Positions 8,670 through 16,114 of a stretch of 17,279 bases of DNA are shown here, in pieces. The stretch is from Brumimicrobium sp040882265 (lineage in GTDB: Bacteria > Bacteroidota > Bacteroidia > Flavobacteriales_D > Crocinitomicaceae), in NCBI GenBank assembly GCA_040882265.1, contig JBBEBO010000150.1:1-17279 (forward strand). Reading direction: 5' to 3'. The notes beneath the pieces were generated by a model. That model was not told the origin of the DNA, searched no databases, and saw only the letters and a program-made list of their open reading frames with translations. The position numbers and the translations under genes were made by a program. Every line of letters starts with the position of its first letter. The first letter of the stretch is position 1.

Positions 8670-9977
8670 TTAAGACATTCGTCGAATATCTGCACCTAAG
8701 TTATTTAATCTGATATCGATGTCTTGATAACCGCGATCAATTTGTTCAATATTGTGAATTACGCTTTTTCCCTCTGCAGAAAGTGCAGCAATTAAAAGTG
8801 AAACACCCGCACGAATATCAGGAGATGTCATTTGGATTCCTCTTAATTGAGTTTGTCTGTCCATTCCTATAACAGTTGCTCTATGCGGATCACACAAAAT
8901 AATTTGCGCACCCATGTCAATCAATTTATCGACAAAGAACAGACGAGATTCAAACATTTTTTGATGGATTAAAACACTTCCTTTTGCTTGAGTCGCAACA
9001 ACTAAAACGATACTCAATAAATCTGGAGTGAATCCTGGCCATGGAGCATCTGAAACGGTAAGAATAGAACCGTCAATAAAGGTTTCAACCTCATAAGATT
9101 CTTGAGATGGAATGTATAAATCGTCACCTTTAAGTTCCATTTTTATTCCTAATCGCTTAAATATTTGAGGAATGATTCCCAAATGTTCATACCCAACATC
9201 CTTAATCGTAATTTCGGATTGAGTCATTGCAGCTAAACCAATAAAACTTCCAATTTCAATCATATCAGGAAGAATTCGGTGATAACATCCTCCTAATTCT
9301 TTTACTCCTTCAATGTGCAACAAATTGCTACCAACACCAGTAATCTTAGCGCCCATATTATTGAGCATTTTACAAAGTTGTTGAAGGTACGGTTCACACG
9401 CTGCGTTATAAATTGTCGTTTTTCCTTTTGCAAGAACAGCAGCCATTACTATGTTAGCCGTTCCTGTAACAGAAGCTTCATCCATGTGGATATAAAGGCC
9501 TTCAAGTTTTTTTGCTTCAACAGTATAGAAATGTTCTTTTGAGTCGAAATTAAAGTTAGCACCAAGTTTAATTAGACCATCAAAGTGAGTATCTAATCTT
9601 CTTCTACCAATTTTGTCACCGCCTGGCTTTGGCATAAATGCCTTACCAAAACGAGCTAGTAGCGGACCAATAATCATTACAGAGCCTCTTAAACCACTTG
9701 CGCGCGACTTAAAATCCTCTGATTTCAAATAATCGAGATTTATATCTTTTGCTTGAAAAATAAAAGTACCTTTTTCAACTTTTTCAATCTTAACTCCCAT
9801 TGCTTGGAGCAGATTAATCAGTTTATTGACATCAATAATATCAGGTAAATTTGAAATGGTAACTTTTTCAGGAGTTAATAAAACAGCACAAAGAATTTGT
9901 AATGCTTCGTTTTTTGCTCCTTGAGGAATTACCTCTCCCTTTAACTTTTTTCCTCCGTGAATTTCAAATGATGCCAT
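8670..9977 (-). CDS. murA: UDP-N-acetylglucosamine 1-carboxyvinyltransferase, Asp-type
   Basis: Cytoplasmic enzyme for the first committed step of peptidoglycan synthesis, transfer of enolpyruvate from PEP to UDP-GlcNAc. It is 435 residues, close to the family's usual length of about 420-440. The EPSP-synthase fold shows GAKNEAL with Lys22, the ARFG segment near residue 108, TPDLL with Asp319 and DIRAG with Arg389. The active-site loop reads KPGGDKIG: residue 121 is Asp where E. coli MurA has Cys115, the residue alkylated by fosfomycin. Asp-type MurA enzymes, as in Mycobacterium, are active and fosfomycin-insensitive. The gene starts at an ATG 4 bases after DUF4290, so the two are almost certainly co-transcribed. 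Confidence 0.96.
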   Translation of the reverse strand: MASFEIHGGKKLKGEVIPQGAKNEALQILCAVLLTPEKVTISNLPDIIDVNKLINLLQAMGVKIEKVEKGTFIFQAKDINLDYLKSEDFKSRASGLRGSVMIIGPLLARFGKAFMPKPGGDKIGRRRLDTHFDGLIKLGANFNFDSKEHFYTVEAKKLEGLYIHMDEASVTGTANIVMAAVLAKGKTTIYNAACEPYLQQLCKMLNNMGAKITGVGSNLLHIEGVKELGGCYHRILPDMIEIGSFIGLAAMTQSEITIKDVGYEHLGIIPQIFKRLGIKMELKGDDLYIPSQESYEVETFIDGSILTVSDAPWPGFTPDLLSIVLVVATQAKGSVLIHQKMFESRLFFVDKLIDMGAQIILCDPHRATVIGMDRQTQLRGIQMTSPDIRAGVSLLIAALSAEGKSVIHNIEQIDRGYQDIDIRLNNLGADIRRMS

Positions 9978-9981
9978 AGTT

Positions 9982-10626
9982 CTATCTTCTACGTTTCTTA
10001 GACTTAGAATTTTTCTTTCTTGGCTTGTTAGAAGGTGCTATTCCAAATTGTTTAAGTATTTGATTGGTTGATTTTAATTCTTCTGGTTTTTCAAGTTGTA
10101 AAACACCTTTAGATAGTTCCTTCAAATGCTGTGCTATAGCTTTGTTTTCGATGTTTTCTGTATGATACATTAAGTAATTTTTCTTCAATAAATTACCTAA
10201 TACTCCAGTCAAATACTCTTTTTCTCCCTCATCATCAATTTTAGATGCTTCACGAATCATCTCTTCAGTATAATGACCAAAGTGACCATATTTACTCTGA
10301 TTTTTTGGGTAATCCATTATTTGAGGGCGCTCTTTAAGCTTTTCTGGCTCTGGAATAGGATAAGGTGAGTCTACATCGATCTCGAATTCACTCATGATAT
10401 AAAGATGAGTCCACAATTTGTGCGTGTAATCTTCAACATCTCGCAAATGAGGATTGAGTTGTCCCATTACATCAATAATCGCACGAACAGCGTGATTACG
10501 CTCTTCACGTGACTCAATTTGTTTTGCGTGATCAATCATGTTTTGCACATTTCGTCCATATTCAGGAATATGTAATTGTGGACGCTCCGTATTATACGAA
10601 AGTGCATTAAGTGTTTGTTCTTTCAA
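9982..10626 (-). CDS. DUF4290 domain protein
   Basis: A 214-residue cytoplasmic protein of unknown function that I recognise as DUF4290, a Bacteroidota family. Conserved stretches are YNTERPQLHIPEYGRN near the N-terminus, MGQLNPHLRD, HKLWTHLYIMSEFEIDVDSP and the PIPEPEKL segment. The C-terminus is a strongly basic lysine/arginine tail (residues about 200-214), which suggests nucleic-acid or surface contact. The start is uncertain: an in-frame TAA lies 15 bases upstream of the TTG at 10624-10626 and no ATG precedes the conserved domain, so a TTG start, or another non-ATG start, must be used. Four bases separate it from murA, so cell-wall or growth-linked expression is plausible but unproven. 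Confidence 0.88.
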   Translation of the reverse strand: MKEQTLNALSYNTERPQLHIPEYGRNVQNMIDHAKQIESREERNHAVRAIIDVMGQLNPHLRDVEDYTHKLWTHLYIMSEFEIDVDSPYPIPEPEKLKERPQIMDYPKNQSKYGHFGHYTEEMIREASKIDDEGEKEYLTGVLGNLLKKNYLMYHTENIENKAIAQHLKELSKGVLQLEKPEELKSTNQILKQFGIAPSNKPRKKNSKSKKRRR

Positions 10627-10663
10627 TTTCTTGATATTTATAAATTATTACTGTTGGTTAGTT

Positions 10664-10686
10664 AAAGGAGGAAGTTCCTCTTTTTT
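10664..10686 (+). terminator. Weak hairpin with T-run in the gap before DUF4290
   Basis: AAAGGAGG pairs with CCTCTTTT (one G-T wobble) around AAGTT, followed by more T residues on the plus strand. No plus-strand gene ends here, and on the minus strand one pair is lost and no T-run follows. It may be a weak structural element between the small membrane peptide and DUF4290 rather than a working terminator. Confidence 0.25.
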
Positions 10687-10690
10687 AATA

Positions 10691-10789
10691 CTAAGCCATA
10701 AACAGAATATACGCAATCACCGCTAAAGCAAAGATTGTATACAATGTAGCTATTGCAGCCGTCGATTCATCGAAAAAATTATCAGACAT
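10691..10789 (-). CDS. Small single-span membrane peptide (32 residues)
   Basis: An ATG at 10789 opens a 32-residue frame ending in TAG. It has a short acidic head (MSDNFFDES) and then one uninterrupted hydrophobic stretch, IATLYTIFALAVIAYILFM, long enough to cross the membrane once. It lies 64 bases upstream of DUF4290 on the same strand. The head-plus-helix pattern is typical of real bacterial small membrane proteins rather than of random AT-rich DNA, but I recognise no family. It could be a subunit or regulator of a membrane complex; nothing in the sequence says which. Confidence 0.5.
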   Translation of the reverse strand: MSDNFFDESTAAIATLYTIFALAVIAYILFMA

Positions 10790-10933
10790 AGTTCTAAATT
10801 TTGAGTAAAAATAATAAATCTATTGCAGACGGTACTAAAATAAGGTTTCATTTTTTAAAATATAGTGTAAAAAAAATAAAATTTAATACACTTAATCATT
10901 ATCAACTGATCTATACACTAAAATCATGAGAAT

Positions 10934-11311
10934 TTATTCCTTTAAAAAAATAGTCACTGGTTGCGGAGAAATTGCTTTTCTGATTATTTTCTTACCTTTT
11001 CTATGAAGTTGCCACTCCTCTACCACTCCATTCTCCAATTCAACTTTAAACGTGTAATACTGCTTTGTTTCTGCTTTTATTTCATAAGTCCCTTTAACAA
11101 CTTGATTTGGAGTTGTTAGCCAGAGATTATTGTACTCCAATTTTAGATCAAGCTGAGTTGCTGGTACTTTTACCGCATCCCCATTTAAGTTGACCTCGTA
11201 TGCCTCTTGCTCTGCTTCATATTCCCCTAAAAATCGTTTGGGAAACGGTCTGTTCCCAAAAAAACACGAGGTCAAACTCAAGAATAAAATAAAAAACACA
11301 ACTCGCTGCAT
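10934..11311 (-). CDS. Small lipoprotein of unknown function
   Basis: A 125-residue protein from an ATG, with a lipoprotein signal: a hydrophobic segment, then the lipobox L-T-S-C with Cys16 as the lipidated residue. The mature part (FLGEYEAE..., LDLKLEYNNLWLTTP, GTYEIKAETKQYYTFKVEL) alternates like a small beta-sandwich or barrel, as in lipocalin-like domains, but I cannot place it in a family. It is transcribed divergently from thyA across 149 bases and sits about 145 bases upstream of the small membrane peptide, so it is probably its own unit. Confidence 0.75.
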   Translation of the reverse strand: MQRVVFFILFLSLTSCFFGNRPFPKRFLGEYEAEQEAYEVNLNGDAVKVPATQLDLKLEYNNLWLTTPNQVVKGTYEIKAETKQYYTFKVELENGVVEEWQLHRKGKKIIRKAISPQPVTIFLKE

Positions 11312-11460
11312 AACAAAATATTAAATTACGATAAACTGTGAGTCCGAAATTAATCAATTTCCTTAAACCTTGAAAGTTTTTCACATTTCAATACATCTAT
11401 CAACAAGATGCCTTTTGTTTAAATAAAAGCAGTAATTTTAGTTTTTCAATTCGCAAAATC

Positions 11461-12255
11461 ATGGAACAATATCATAAATTATTACAACACATAATAGAAA
11501 ACGGCGTCGATCGTGGAGATCGAACAGGTACAGGAACACGTTCTGTTTTTGGGTATCAAATGCGCTTCGATTTAAGTGAAGGGTTTCCTTGTGTAACTAC
11601 AAAAAAATTACACCTGCGCTCTATCATTCATGAATTGTTATGGTTTATCAGCGGTGATACGAATATCAAATATTTGAAAGATAACAAAGTCTCTATTTGG
11701 GACGAATGGGCAGACGAAAACGGTGATTTAGGCCCTGTTTATGGTCACCAATGGCGTTCGTGGCCTGATGGAAATGGCGGAACGATTGATCAGATTTCTA
11801 ATTTGGTAGATCAACTCAAAAATAATCCAAATTCAAGACGACACATTGTAAGTGCTTGGAATGTTGCCGACGTTGAAAAAATGGCTTTACCGCCCTGTCA
11901 TTGTCTATTTCAGTTTTTTGTTGCTGATGGAAAATTAAGTTGTCAATTGTATCAGCGCTCTGCCGATACGTTTTTAGGCGTTCCTTTTAACATTGCGAGT
12001 TATGCGCTTTTCACGATGATGTTAGCGCAAGTTTGTGGCCTAAAACCTGGCGAATTCATTCATACTTTTGGAGATGCACATTTGTATTCCAATCATTTTG
12101 AGCAGGCGCAATTGCAATTGTCTAGAGATTTTAGACCGTTGCCAACAATGAAAATCAATCCAGACGTAAAGGATATTTTTAGTTTCAAATACGAAGATTT
12201 TGAATTGATGAATTACGATCCACATCCAACAATTAAAGCACCAATCGCAGTTTAA
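11461..12255 (+). CDS. thyA: Thymidylate synthase
   Basis: Converts dUMP to dTMP using methylenetetrahydrofolate and releases dihydrofolate. It is 264 residues, the same length as E. coli ThyA. Visible landmarks are the phosphate-binding DRTGTGT (residues about 20-26), the folate and dUMP segment LWFISGDTN, the active-site PPCHC with Cys146, and the dUMP site QRSADTFLGVPFNIASY followed by HTFGDAHLY. ATG start. It is the first gene of a tight plus-strand run: folA begins 10 bases later and regenerates the tetrahydrofolate that ThyA oxidises. Confidence 0.98.
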   Translation: MEQYHKLLQHIIENGVDRGDRTGTGTRSVFGYQMRFDLSEGFPCVTTKKLHLRSIIHELLWFISGDTNIKYLKDNKVSIWDEWADENGDLGPVYGHQWRSWPDGNGGTIDQISNLVDQLKNNPNSRRHIVSAWNVADVEKMALPPCHCLFQFFVADGKLSCQLYQRSADTFLGVPFNIASYALFTMMLAQVCGLKPGEFIHTFGDAHLYSNHFEQAQLQLSRDFRPLPTMKINPDVKDIFSFKYEDFELMNYDPHPTIKAPIAV

Positions 12256-12265
12256 GCATTTTACT

Positions 12266-12769
12266 ATGGAATTATCTCTAATTGTAGCAATGGGAAAACA
12301 CCGAGAAATCGGTAAAGACAATGATTTGCTTTGGCATTTACCCAGAGACATGCAATTTTTTAAGGAAACCACGCTCGGTCATACGGTTGTGATGGGGAGA
12401 AAAAATTGGGAATCTATTCCTGAACGATTTCGTCCTTTAAAAGAACGTGAAAATATCATTTTAACTAGAAATGAAGGTTTTGAAGCGGAAGGAGCTACTG
12501 TTATTCACGATTTCAAAGAGCTGCCAAATGTTGTAGAAAATAACGACGATAAAAAATGCTTTATCATTGGAGGTGCGCAAGTATATGATGTTGCACTAAA
12601 GTCTGGTCAAGTGAATGAAATGTTTGTTACGGAAGTAAACGAAACTTTTGAAGCAGATACCTATTTCCCTTTTGTCGATTCAAGTGGATGGGATGTTGAA
12701 GTTGTTTTGGAACAAGAAGCTGACGATAAAAACCCGCATTCATTTCGTGTAAAACGTTTTTGGAGATAA
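12266..12769 (+). CDS. folA: Dihydrofolate reductase
   Basis: Reduces dihydrofolate to tetrahydrofolate with NADPH and is the target of trimethoprim. It is 167 residues, normal for the bacterial enzyme. Landmarks are IVAMGKHREIGKDNDLLWHLP at the N-terminus (Met20-loop equivalent), the catalytic acid Asp28 in RDMQFFK, the NADPH-binding VVMGRKNWESIP, ILTRN, and FIIGGAQVYD with the conserved GG pair. Ten bases separate it from both thyA and topB, so it is translated from their common message. No resistance-type change is evident by eye. Confidence 0.97.
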   Translation: MELSLIVAMGKHREIGKDNDLLWHLPRDMQFFKETTLGHTVVMGRKNWESIPERFRPLKERENIILTRNEGFEAEGATVIHDFKELPNVVENNDDKKCFIIGGAQVYDVALKSGQVNEMFVTEVNETFEADTYFPFVDSSGWDVEVVLEQEADDKNPHSFRVKRFWR

Positions 12770-12779
12770 ATAGACGCCC

Positions 12780-14912
12780 ATGAAAGTTTGTGTAGCCGAA
12801 AAACCTAGTGTAGCAAAAGATATAGCCAATGTTATTGGAGCTACACAACGTAAAGATGGCTATTATGAAGGAAATGGGTATCAAGTTTCATGGACATACG
12901 GACACCTTTGTACGTTAAAAGAACCCAAAGATTATGTCGATGAATGGAAGTATTGGAATTTGCGCTATTTACCCATGGTTCCTTCCAAGTTTGGAATAAA
13001 GGTCATTGAAGACGATGGGGTTCAACGGCAGTTCAATATTGTAAAACGATTAGTCCAAAATGCTACTGAAGTCATAAACTGTGGGGATGCTGGCCAAGAA
13101 GGAGAAGTGATTCAACGTTGGGTGCTTTTGAAATCACAATGTAAAGTCCCCATCAAACGCCTCTGGATTAGCTCTTTGACCGAAGAGGCGATAAAAGAAG
13201 GTTTTGCCAATCTCAAAGAAGGTGAAAAATTCAATAATCTATACGCTGCGGGAAGTGCACGAGCTATCGGAGATTGGTTGTTAGGAATTAATGCGACGCG
13301 TTTGTTTACCAAAAAATTCGGACAGCAAAAACAAGTGCTATCCATTGGACGTGTTCAGACACCAACTTTAGCGATGATTGTTAATCGACAGCTTGAAATT
13401 GACAATTTTAAGCCACAAGATTACTGGGAACTTCGAACGGTTTATCGCGAGACTGAGTTTAATTCTGTTTTGGGTAAAATCAAAAAGGAAGGAAAAGCAA
13501 ATTACGCTTTAGAAAAAATTAAAGAAGAGCCGTTTGAAATTACTTCATTCGAGCAAAAAGAAGGAAAAGAAAAACCGCCGCGTTTATTTGACTTGACTGC
13601 TTTACAGGTAGAAGCCAATAAGAAAAATGGTTTTTCTGCAGACCAAACGCTAAAGCATATTCAAAGTCTTTACGAGAAAAAACTAGTGACTTATCCGCGT
13701 GTGGATACAACCTATTTGCCAGACGATGTCTATCCTAAAATTCCAACGATTTTAAAAGGATTACAGTATTTCAAAGAACTAACGGCTCCACTTTTAGAAG
13801 GAAAAATCAGAAAAAGCAAGCAGGTTTTTGACAATAAAAAAGTAACGGATCACCACGCTATTATTCCAACTGGTGTACCGCCAAGTGGCATAACTCCCGA
13901 CGAACAAAAAATTTACACAGCGGTTACGAAAAGATTTATTGCTGTATTTTATCCTGATTGTACAGTGAGTAATACGACCGTTTTAGGAGAAGTGCTAAAA
14001 TTGGAATTCAAAGCAACGGGAAAACAAATTCTCTCTCCAGGTTGGCGGGTTGTTTACGATTCGGATAAAAAGAAAAACAAAGATCAAGAGGAAAACTTGA
14101 TGCCCGTTTTTGAGAAAGGCGAAAAAGGTCCGCACGAACCGAGAGTAGACAAAAAGACCACTACTCCACCCAAGCCATTTACTGAAGCGACATTACTTCG
14201 CGCAATGGAAACCGCCGGTAAACAAGTCGATGACGAAGAAATGCGTGAATTATTAAAAGACAATGGTATTGGTCGACCATCAACACGTGCAAACATTATC
14301 GAGACTTTATTTCGAAGAAGATATATTGAACGCAATCGCAAATCAATATTGGCAACACAAACCGGCATTGACCTCATCCAAATTATAGACAATGAAACAC
14401 TAAAATCGCCACAACTCACAGGAGATTGGGAGCGCAAATTACGTTTAATCGAGAAGGGGGAGTTTCAGCCCGAACAATTTAAGAAAGAATTGGTGGAAAT
14501 GGTGGTCGGTTTAACCAATGAGGTACTTTTTAACTCGAAACAAAAGTCCATCACGCTTATTGACGATGCGCAAAAACCTGCCCGTACGGCAGGCGGGGAG
14601 GAAAAGCCAAAAAAGAAACGAGCTGCTTCCAAAAAGGTAGATATTACAACGTTAGATTGTCCTAAATGCAAACAGGCGAAACTCATTCAAGGAAAAAATG
14701 CTTACGGTTGTGGCAATTACAAAAACGGTTGTAAGTTTGTTTTGCCATTTAAGTTTATGGGTAAAAAGTTGACCTCAAAACAGCTTGCCGATTTGATCGA
14801 AAAAGGAAAAACGACTAAAATAAAAGGATTTCAAGTCTCTGGCAGCGAAGAAAAACAGGATGGTAAACTTGAAATGACGGACGATTTTAATATTACTTTA
14901 AATCAAGGATAA
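12780..14912 (+). CDS. topB: Type IA DNA topoisomerase (topoisomerase III)
   Basis: A 710-residue enzyme that cuts and passes single DNA strands to decatenate and relax DNA. Landmarks are the catalytic Glu7 in AEKPSVAKDI, the Toprim segment CGDAGQEGE at residues 101-109, the IGRVQTPTL motif near 189, and the active-site Tyr305 in VTYPRVD. NGIGRPSTRA follows near residue 497. Near the C-terminus a linker (about 595-620, lysine-rich) leads to a four-cysteine zinc ribbon with Cys627, 630, 644 and 651, and then a short basic tail. The second Toprim aspartate, E. coli Asp105, is Gly here. The linker contains a GC-rich palindrome at 14577-14593 that is translated in frame. The gene starts 10 bases after folA. 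Confidence 0.95.
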   Translation: MKVCVAEKPSVAKDIANVIGATQRKDGYYEGNGYQVSWTYGHLCTLKEPKDYVDEWKYWNLRYLPMVPSKFGIKVIEDDGVQRQFNIVKRLVQNATEVINCGDAGQEGEVIQRWVLLKSQCKVPIKRLWISSLTEEAIKEGFANLKEGEKFNNLYAAGSARAIGDWLLGINATRLFTKKFGQQKQVLSIGRVQTPTLAMIVNRQLEIDNFKPQDYWELRTVYRETEFNSVLGKIKKEGKANYALEKIKEEPFEITSFEQKEGKEKPPRLFDLTALQVEANKKNGFSADQTLKHIQSLYEKKLVTYPRVDTTYLPDDVYPKIPTILKGLQYFKELTAPLLEGKIRKSKQVFDNKKVTDHHAIIPTGVPPSGITPDEQKIYTAVTKRFIAVFYPDCTVSNTTVLGEVLKLEFKATGKQILSPGWRVVYDSDKKKNKDQEENLMPVFEKGEKGPHEPRVDKKTTTPPKPFTEATLLRAMETAGKQVDDEEMRELLKDNGIGRPSTRANIIETLFRRRYIERNRKSILATQTGIDLIQIIDNETLKSPQLTGDWERKLRLIEKGEFQPEQFKKELVEMVVGLTNEVLFNSKQKSITLIDDAQKPARTAGGEEKPKKKRAASKKVDITTLDCPKCKQAKLIQGKNAYGCGNYKNGCKFVLPFKFMGKKLTSKQLADLIEKGKTTKIKGFQVSGSEEKQDGKLEMTDDFNITLNQG
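14577..14593. repeat. GC-rich palindrome within topB (possible REP-like unit)
   Basis: CCTGCC and GGCAGG form a perfect 6-bp stem around CGTAC. The surrounding 25 bases are far richer in G and C than the gene around them and encode KPARTAGGEE in the flexible linker before the zinc ribbon. This resembles insertion of a short dispersed palindromic unit that kept the frame. Confidence 0.45.
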
Positions 14913-14913
14913 G

Positions 14914-15582
14914 ATGATACGATTTATAGGCTTTTTACTATTACTTGCTGTTTTTATTCTTCAACACAATAACGTTGAATCGTTGGGATTAACTATTGGT
15001 TTAAATCACACCTACTCAAAACTACTCCCCTATTTTATTGAGTTTTTAATTGTTTGTTTTTTAGTCTACCAAGCCAACAAATCATTTCTCCAAGACAAAT
15101 CCAGAGGACTCAAAAAAGCAGCTAGTATCTTTATTTTAGTTGCAGCATGCGGAATTGCTTTTGCGTTTCACCCCATTTACGAAGGAGATTTCACCAACAC
15201 GTATCGCAAAGTCATTCTTTCCAGTGAGAAGTCGAAAACTTTCGATACGGGTCTAACAATGATCGTTCTTCCAGGCTGTGAATTCTGTTTGGCACGTCGA
15301 GAAGAACTCAACCAATTTAAAAAGCATCATCCATCCGTAGGAGTAAATGTGTTAATCATCAACAACGATGCACTTGCTTTGGAAGAATATCGAGAGACGC
15401 TATCGAAAAACATCAATGTTCAATTAGCTGATGATTTACCCGCGTTAAAGATGATTATCAAAGGGAGTTATCCTGCTTTTTTCTTTAAACCGAGTGAAGA
15501 TGCTCAGGAGTTTGTTCATTGGAATAATAATGAATTTGGGGTTACTGCGTTGGATTGGATTGTTGGGGAGAGTGGTGAGTAG
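14914..15582 (+). CDS. Membrane-anchored thioredoxin-like protein
   Basis: A 222-residue protein starting at an ATG one base after topB, so translation is probably coupled. Hydrophobic spans lie at about residues 4-18, 38-53 and 69-85. The rest resembles a thioredoxin fold on the outer face of the membrane: MIVLPGCEFC with Cys122 and Cys125 after a beta-strand, VNVLIINND, and a likely cis-proline, Pro187, in GSYPAFFF. I infer a disulfide or redox role. I do not recognise a named family, and the link to topB looks positional rather than functional. The stop is TAG. Confidence 0.7.
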   Translation: MIRFIGFLLLLAVFILQHNNVESLGLTIGLNHTYSKLLPYFIEFLIVCFLVYQANKSFLQDKSRGLKKAASIFILVAACGIAFAFHPIYEGDFTNTYRKVILSSEKSKTFDTGLTMIVLPGCEFCLARREELNQFKKHHPSVGVNVLIINNDALALEEYRETLSKNINVQLADDLPALKMIIKGSYPAFFFKPSEDAQEFVHWNNNEFGVTALDWIVGESGE

Positions 15583-15637
15583 TTACGAAAAGGTTACGAG
15601 ATGTAAATCTTGCTACAGGGATTTTTTAATTTGGAAA

Positions 15638-15928
15638 TTATTCAATTGGTTTGATCGAGTTTATTTCTTTCTCCTTTTTCTCTTCTTCGAGATCATAATC
15701 ATTCTGCATTCCCAACCAAAACTTTGCAGTAGTTCCGAAAAACTTGGACAAGCGTAATGCTGTATCCGCAGTTATTCTTCTTTTACCCTTGATTATTTTA
15801 GAAATTCTGGTTTGAGGAATAAATGTTTCTTTAGCCAATCGGTATGCTGAAATTTCCATAGGTTTTAAAAATTCCTCTATTAAAATCTCCCCCGAGTGTA
15901 TATTGTTTAACTTTTCCGTAAACTTCAT
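15638..15928 (-). CDS. higA: HigA-family antitoxin (XRE-type DNA-binding), without adjacent HigB
   Basis: A 96-residue helix-turn-helix protein. Hallmarks are HSGEILIEEFLKPMEIS at the N-terminus, the recognition region TRISKIIKGKRRITADTALRLSKFFGT and the FWLGMQNDYDLE segment, all typical of the VapI/HigA group. HigA normally neutralises the HigB ribonuclease and represses its own operon. HigB usually lies just upstream, but the 186 bases upstream hold no HigB-like frame, so this copy is an orphan: a solo regulator, a remnant, or an antitoxin acting on a toxin elsewhere. It converges on the topB operon across about 55 bases. The charged C-terminal tail EEEKKEKE is unusual and may be partly degenerate. 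Confidence 0.85.
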   Translation of the reverse strand: MKFTEKLNNIHSGEILIEEFLKPMEISAYRLAKETFIPQTRISKIIKGKRRITADTALRLSKFFGTTAKFWLGMQNDYDLEEEKKEKEINSIKPIE

Positions 15929-15942
15929 TTTTTAATGATAAT

Positions 15943-15950
15943 CAAAATTA
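15943..15950 (-). promoter_or_regulatory. Possible -7 box of the higA promoter
   Basis: On the minus strand this reads TAATTTTG, matching the Bacteroidota -7 consensus TAnnTTTG, about 14 bases before the higA start. I see no clear TTG at the -33 position, so support is partial. Confidence 0.35.
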
Positions 15951-15992
15951 ATCGTTGCTTATTTTGCATTAAATAGACTTGTTATTCGTTGC
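15948..15992. repeat. Direct repeat pair upstream of higA, possible operator
   Basis: TTAATCGTTGC at 15948-15958 and TTATTCGTTGC at 15982-15992 match at 10 of 11 positions, 34 bases apart. The first overlaps the proposed higA -7 box. Paired sites near the promoter are what an autoregulating HigA would bind, but this is inference. Confidence 0.35.
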
Positions 15993-16114
15993 ATTGGTAT
16001 TCTTTTTATTGATATTAACGACTTGGGGCTAAGAAAAAGAGGGCTCATTTCAAAGTTATATTATTTCTTTCACATTAAGTAGAGTGAGTCATCTGCCTTT
16101 GTACACAGGCTTTT

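Noticed and set aside
10863..10920. TAGTGTA/TACACTA inverted repeat between the lipoprotein and the small peptide
   Set aside because: Seven AT-rich base pairs 44 bases apart are expected by chance in DNA of this composition.
14084..14437. 117-codon minus-strand frame inside topB
   Set aside because: Antisense shadow of conserved topoisomerase coding sequence.
15929..16114. Search for a HigB toxin or remnant upstream of higA
   Set aside because: Too short for HigB (about 90 codons), and no HigB-like motif appears in the three minus-strand frames.
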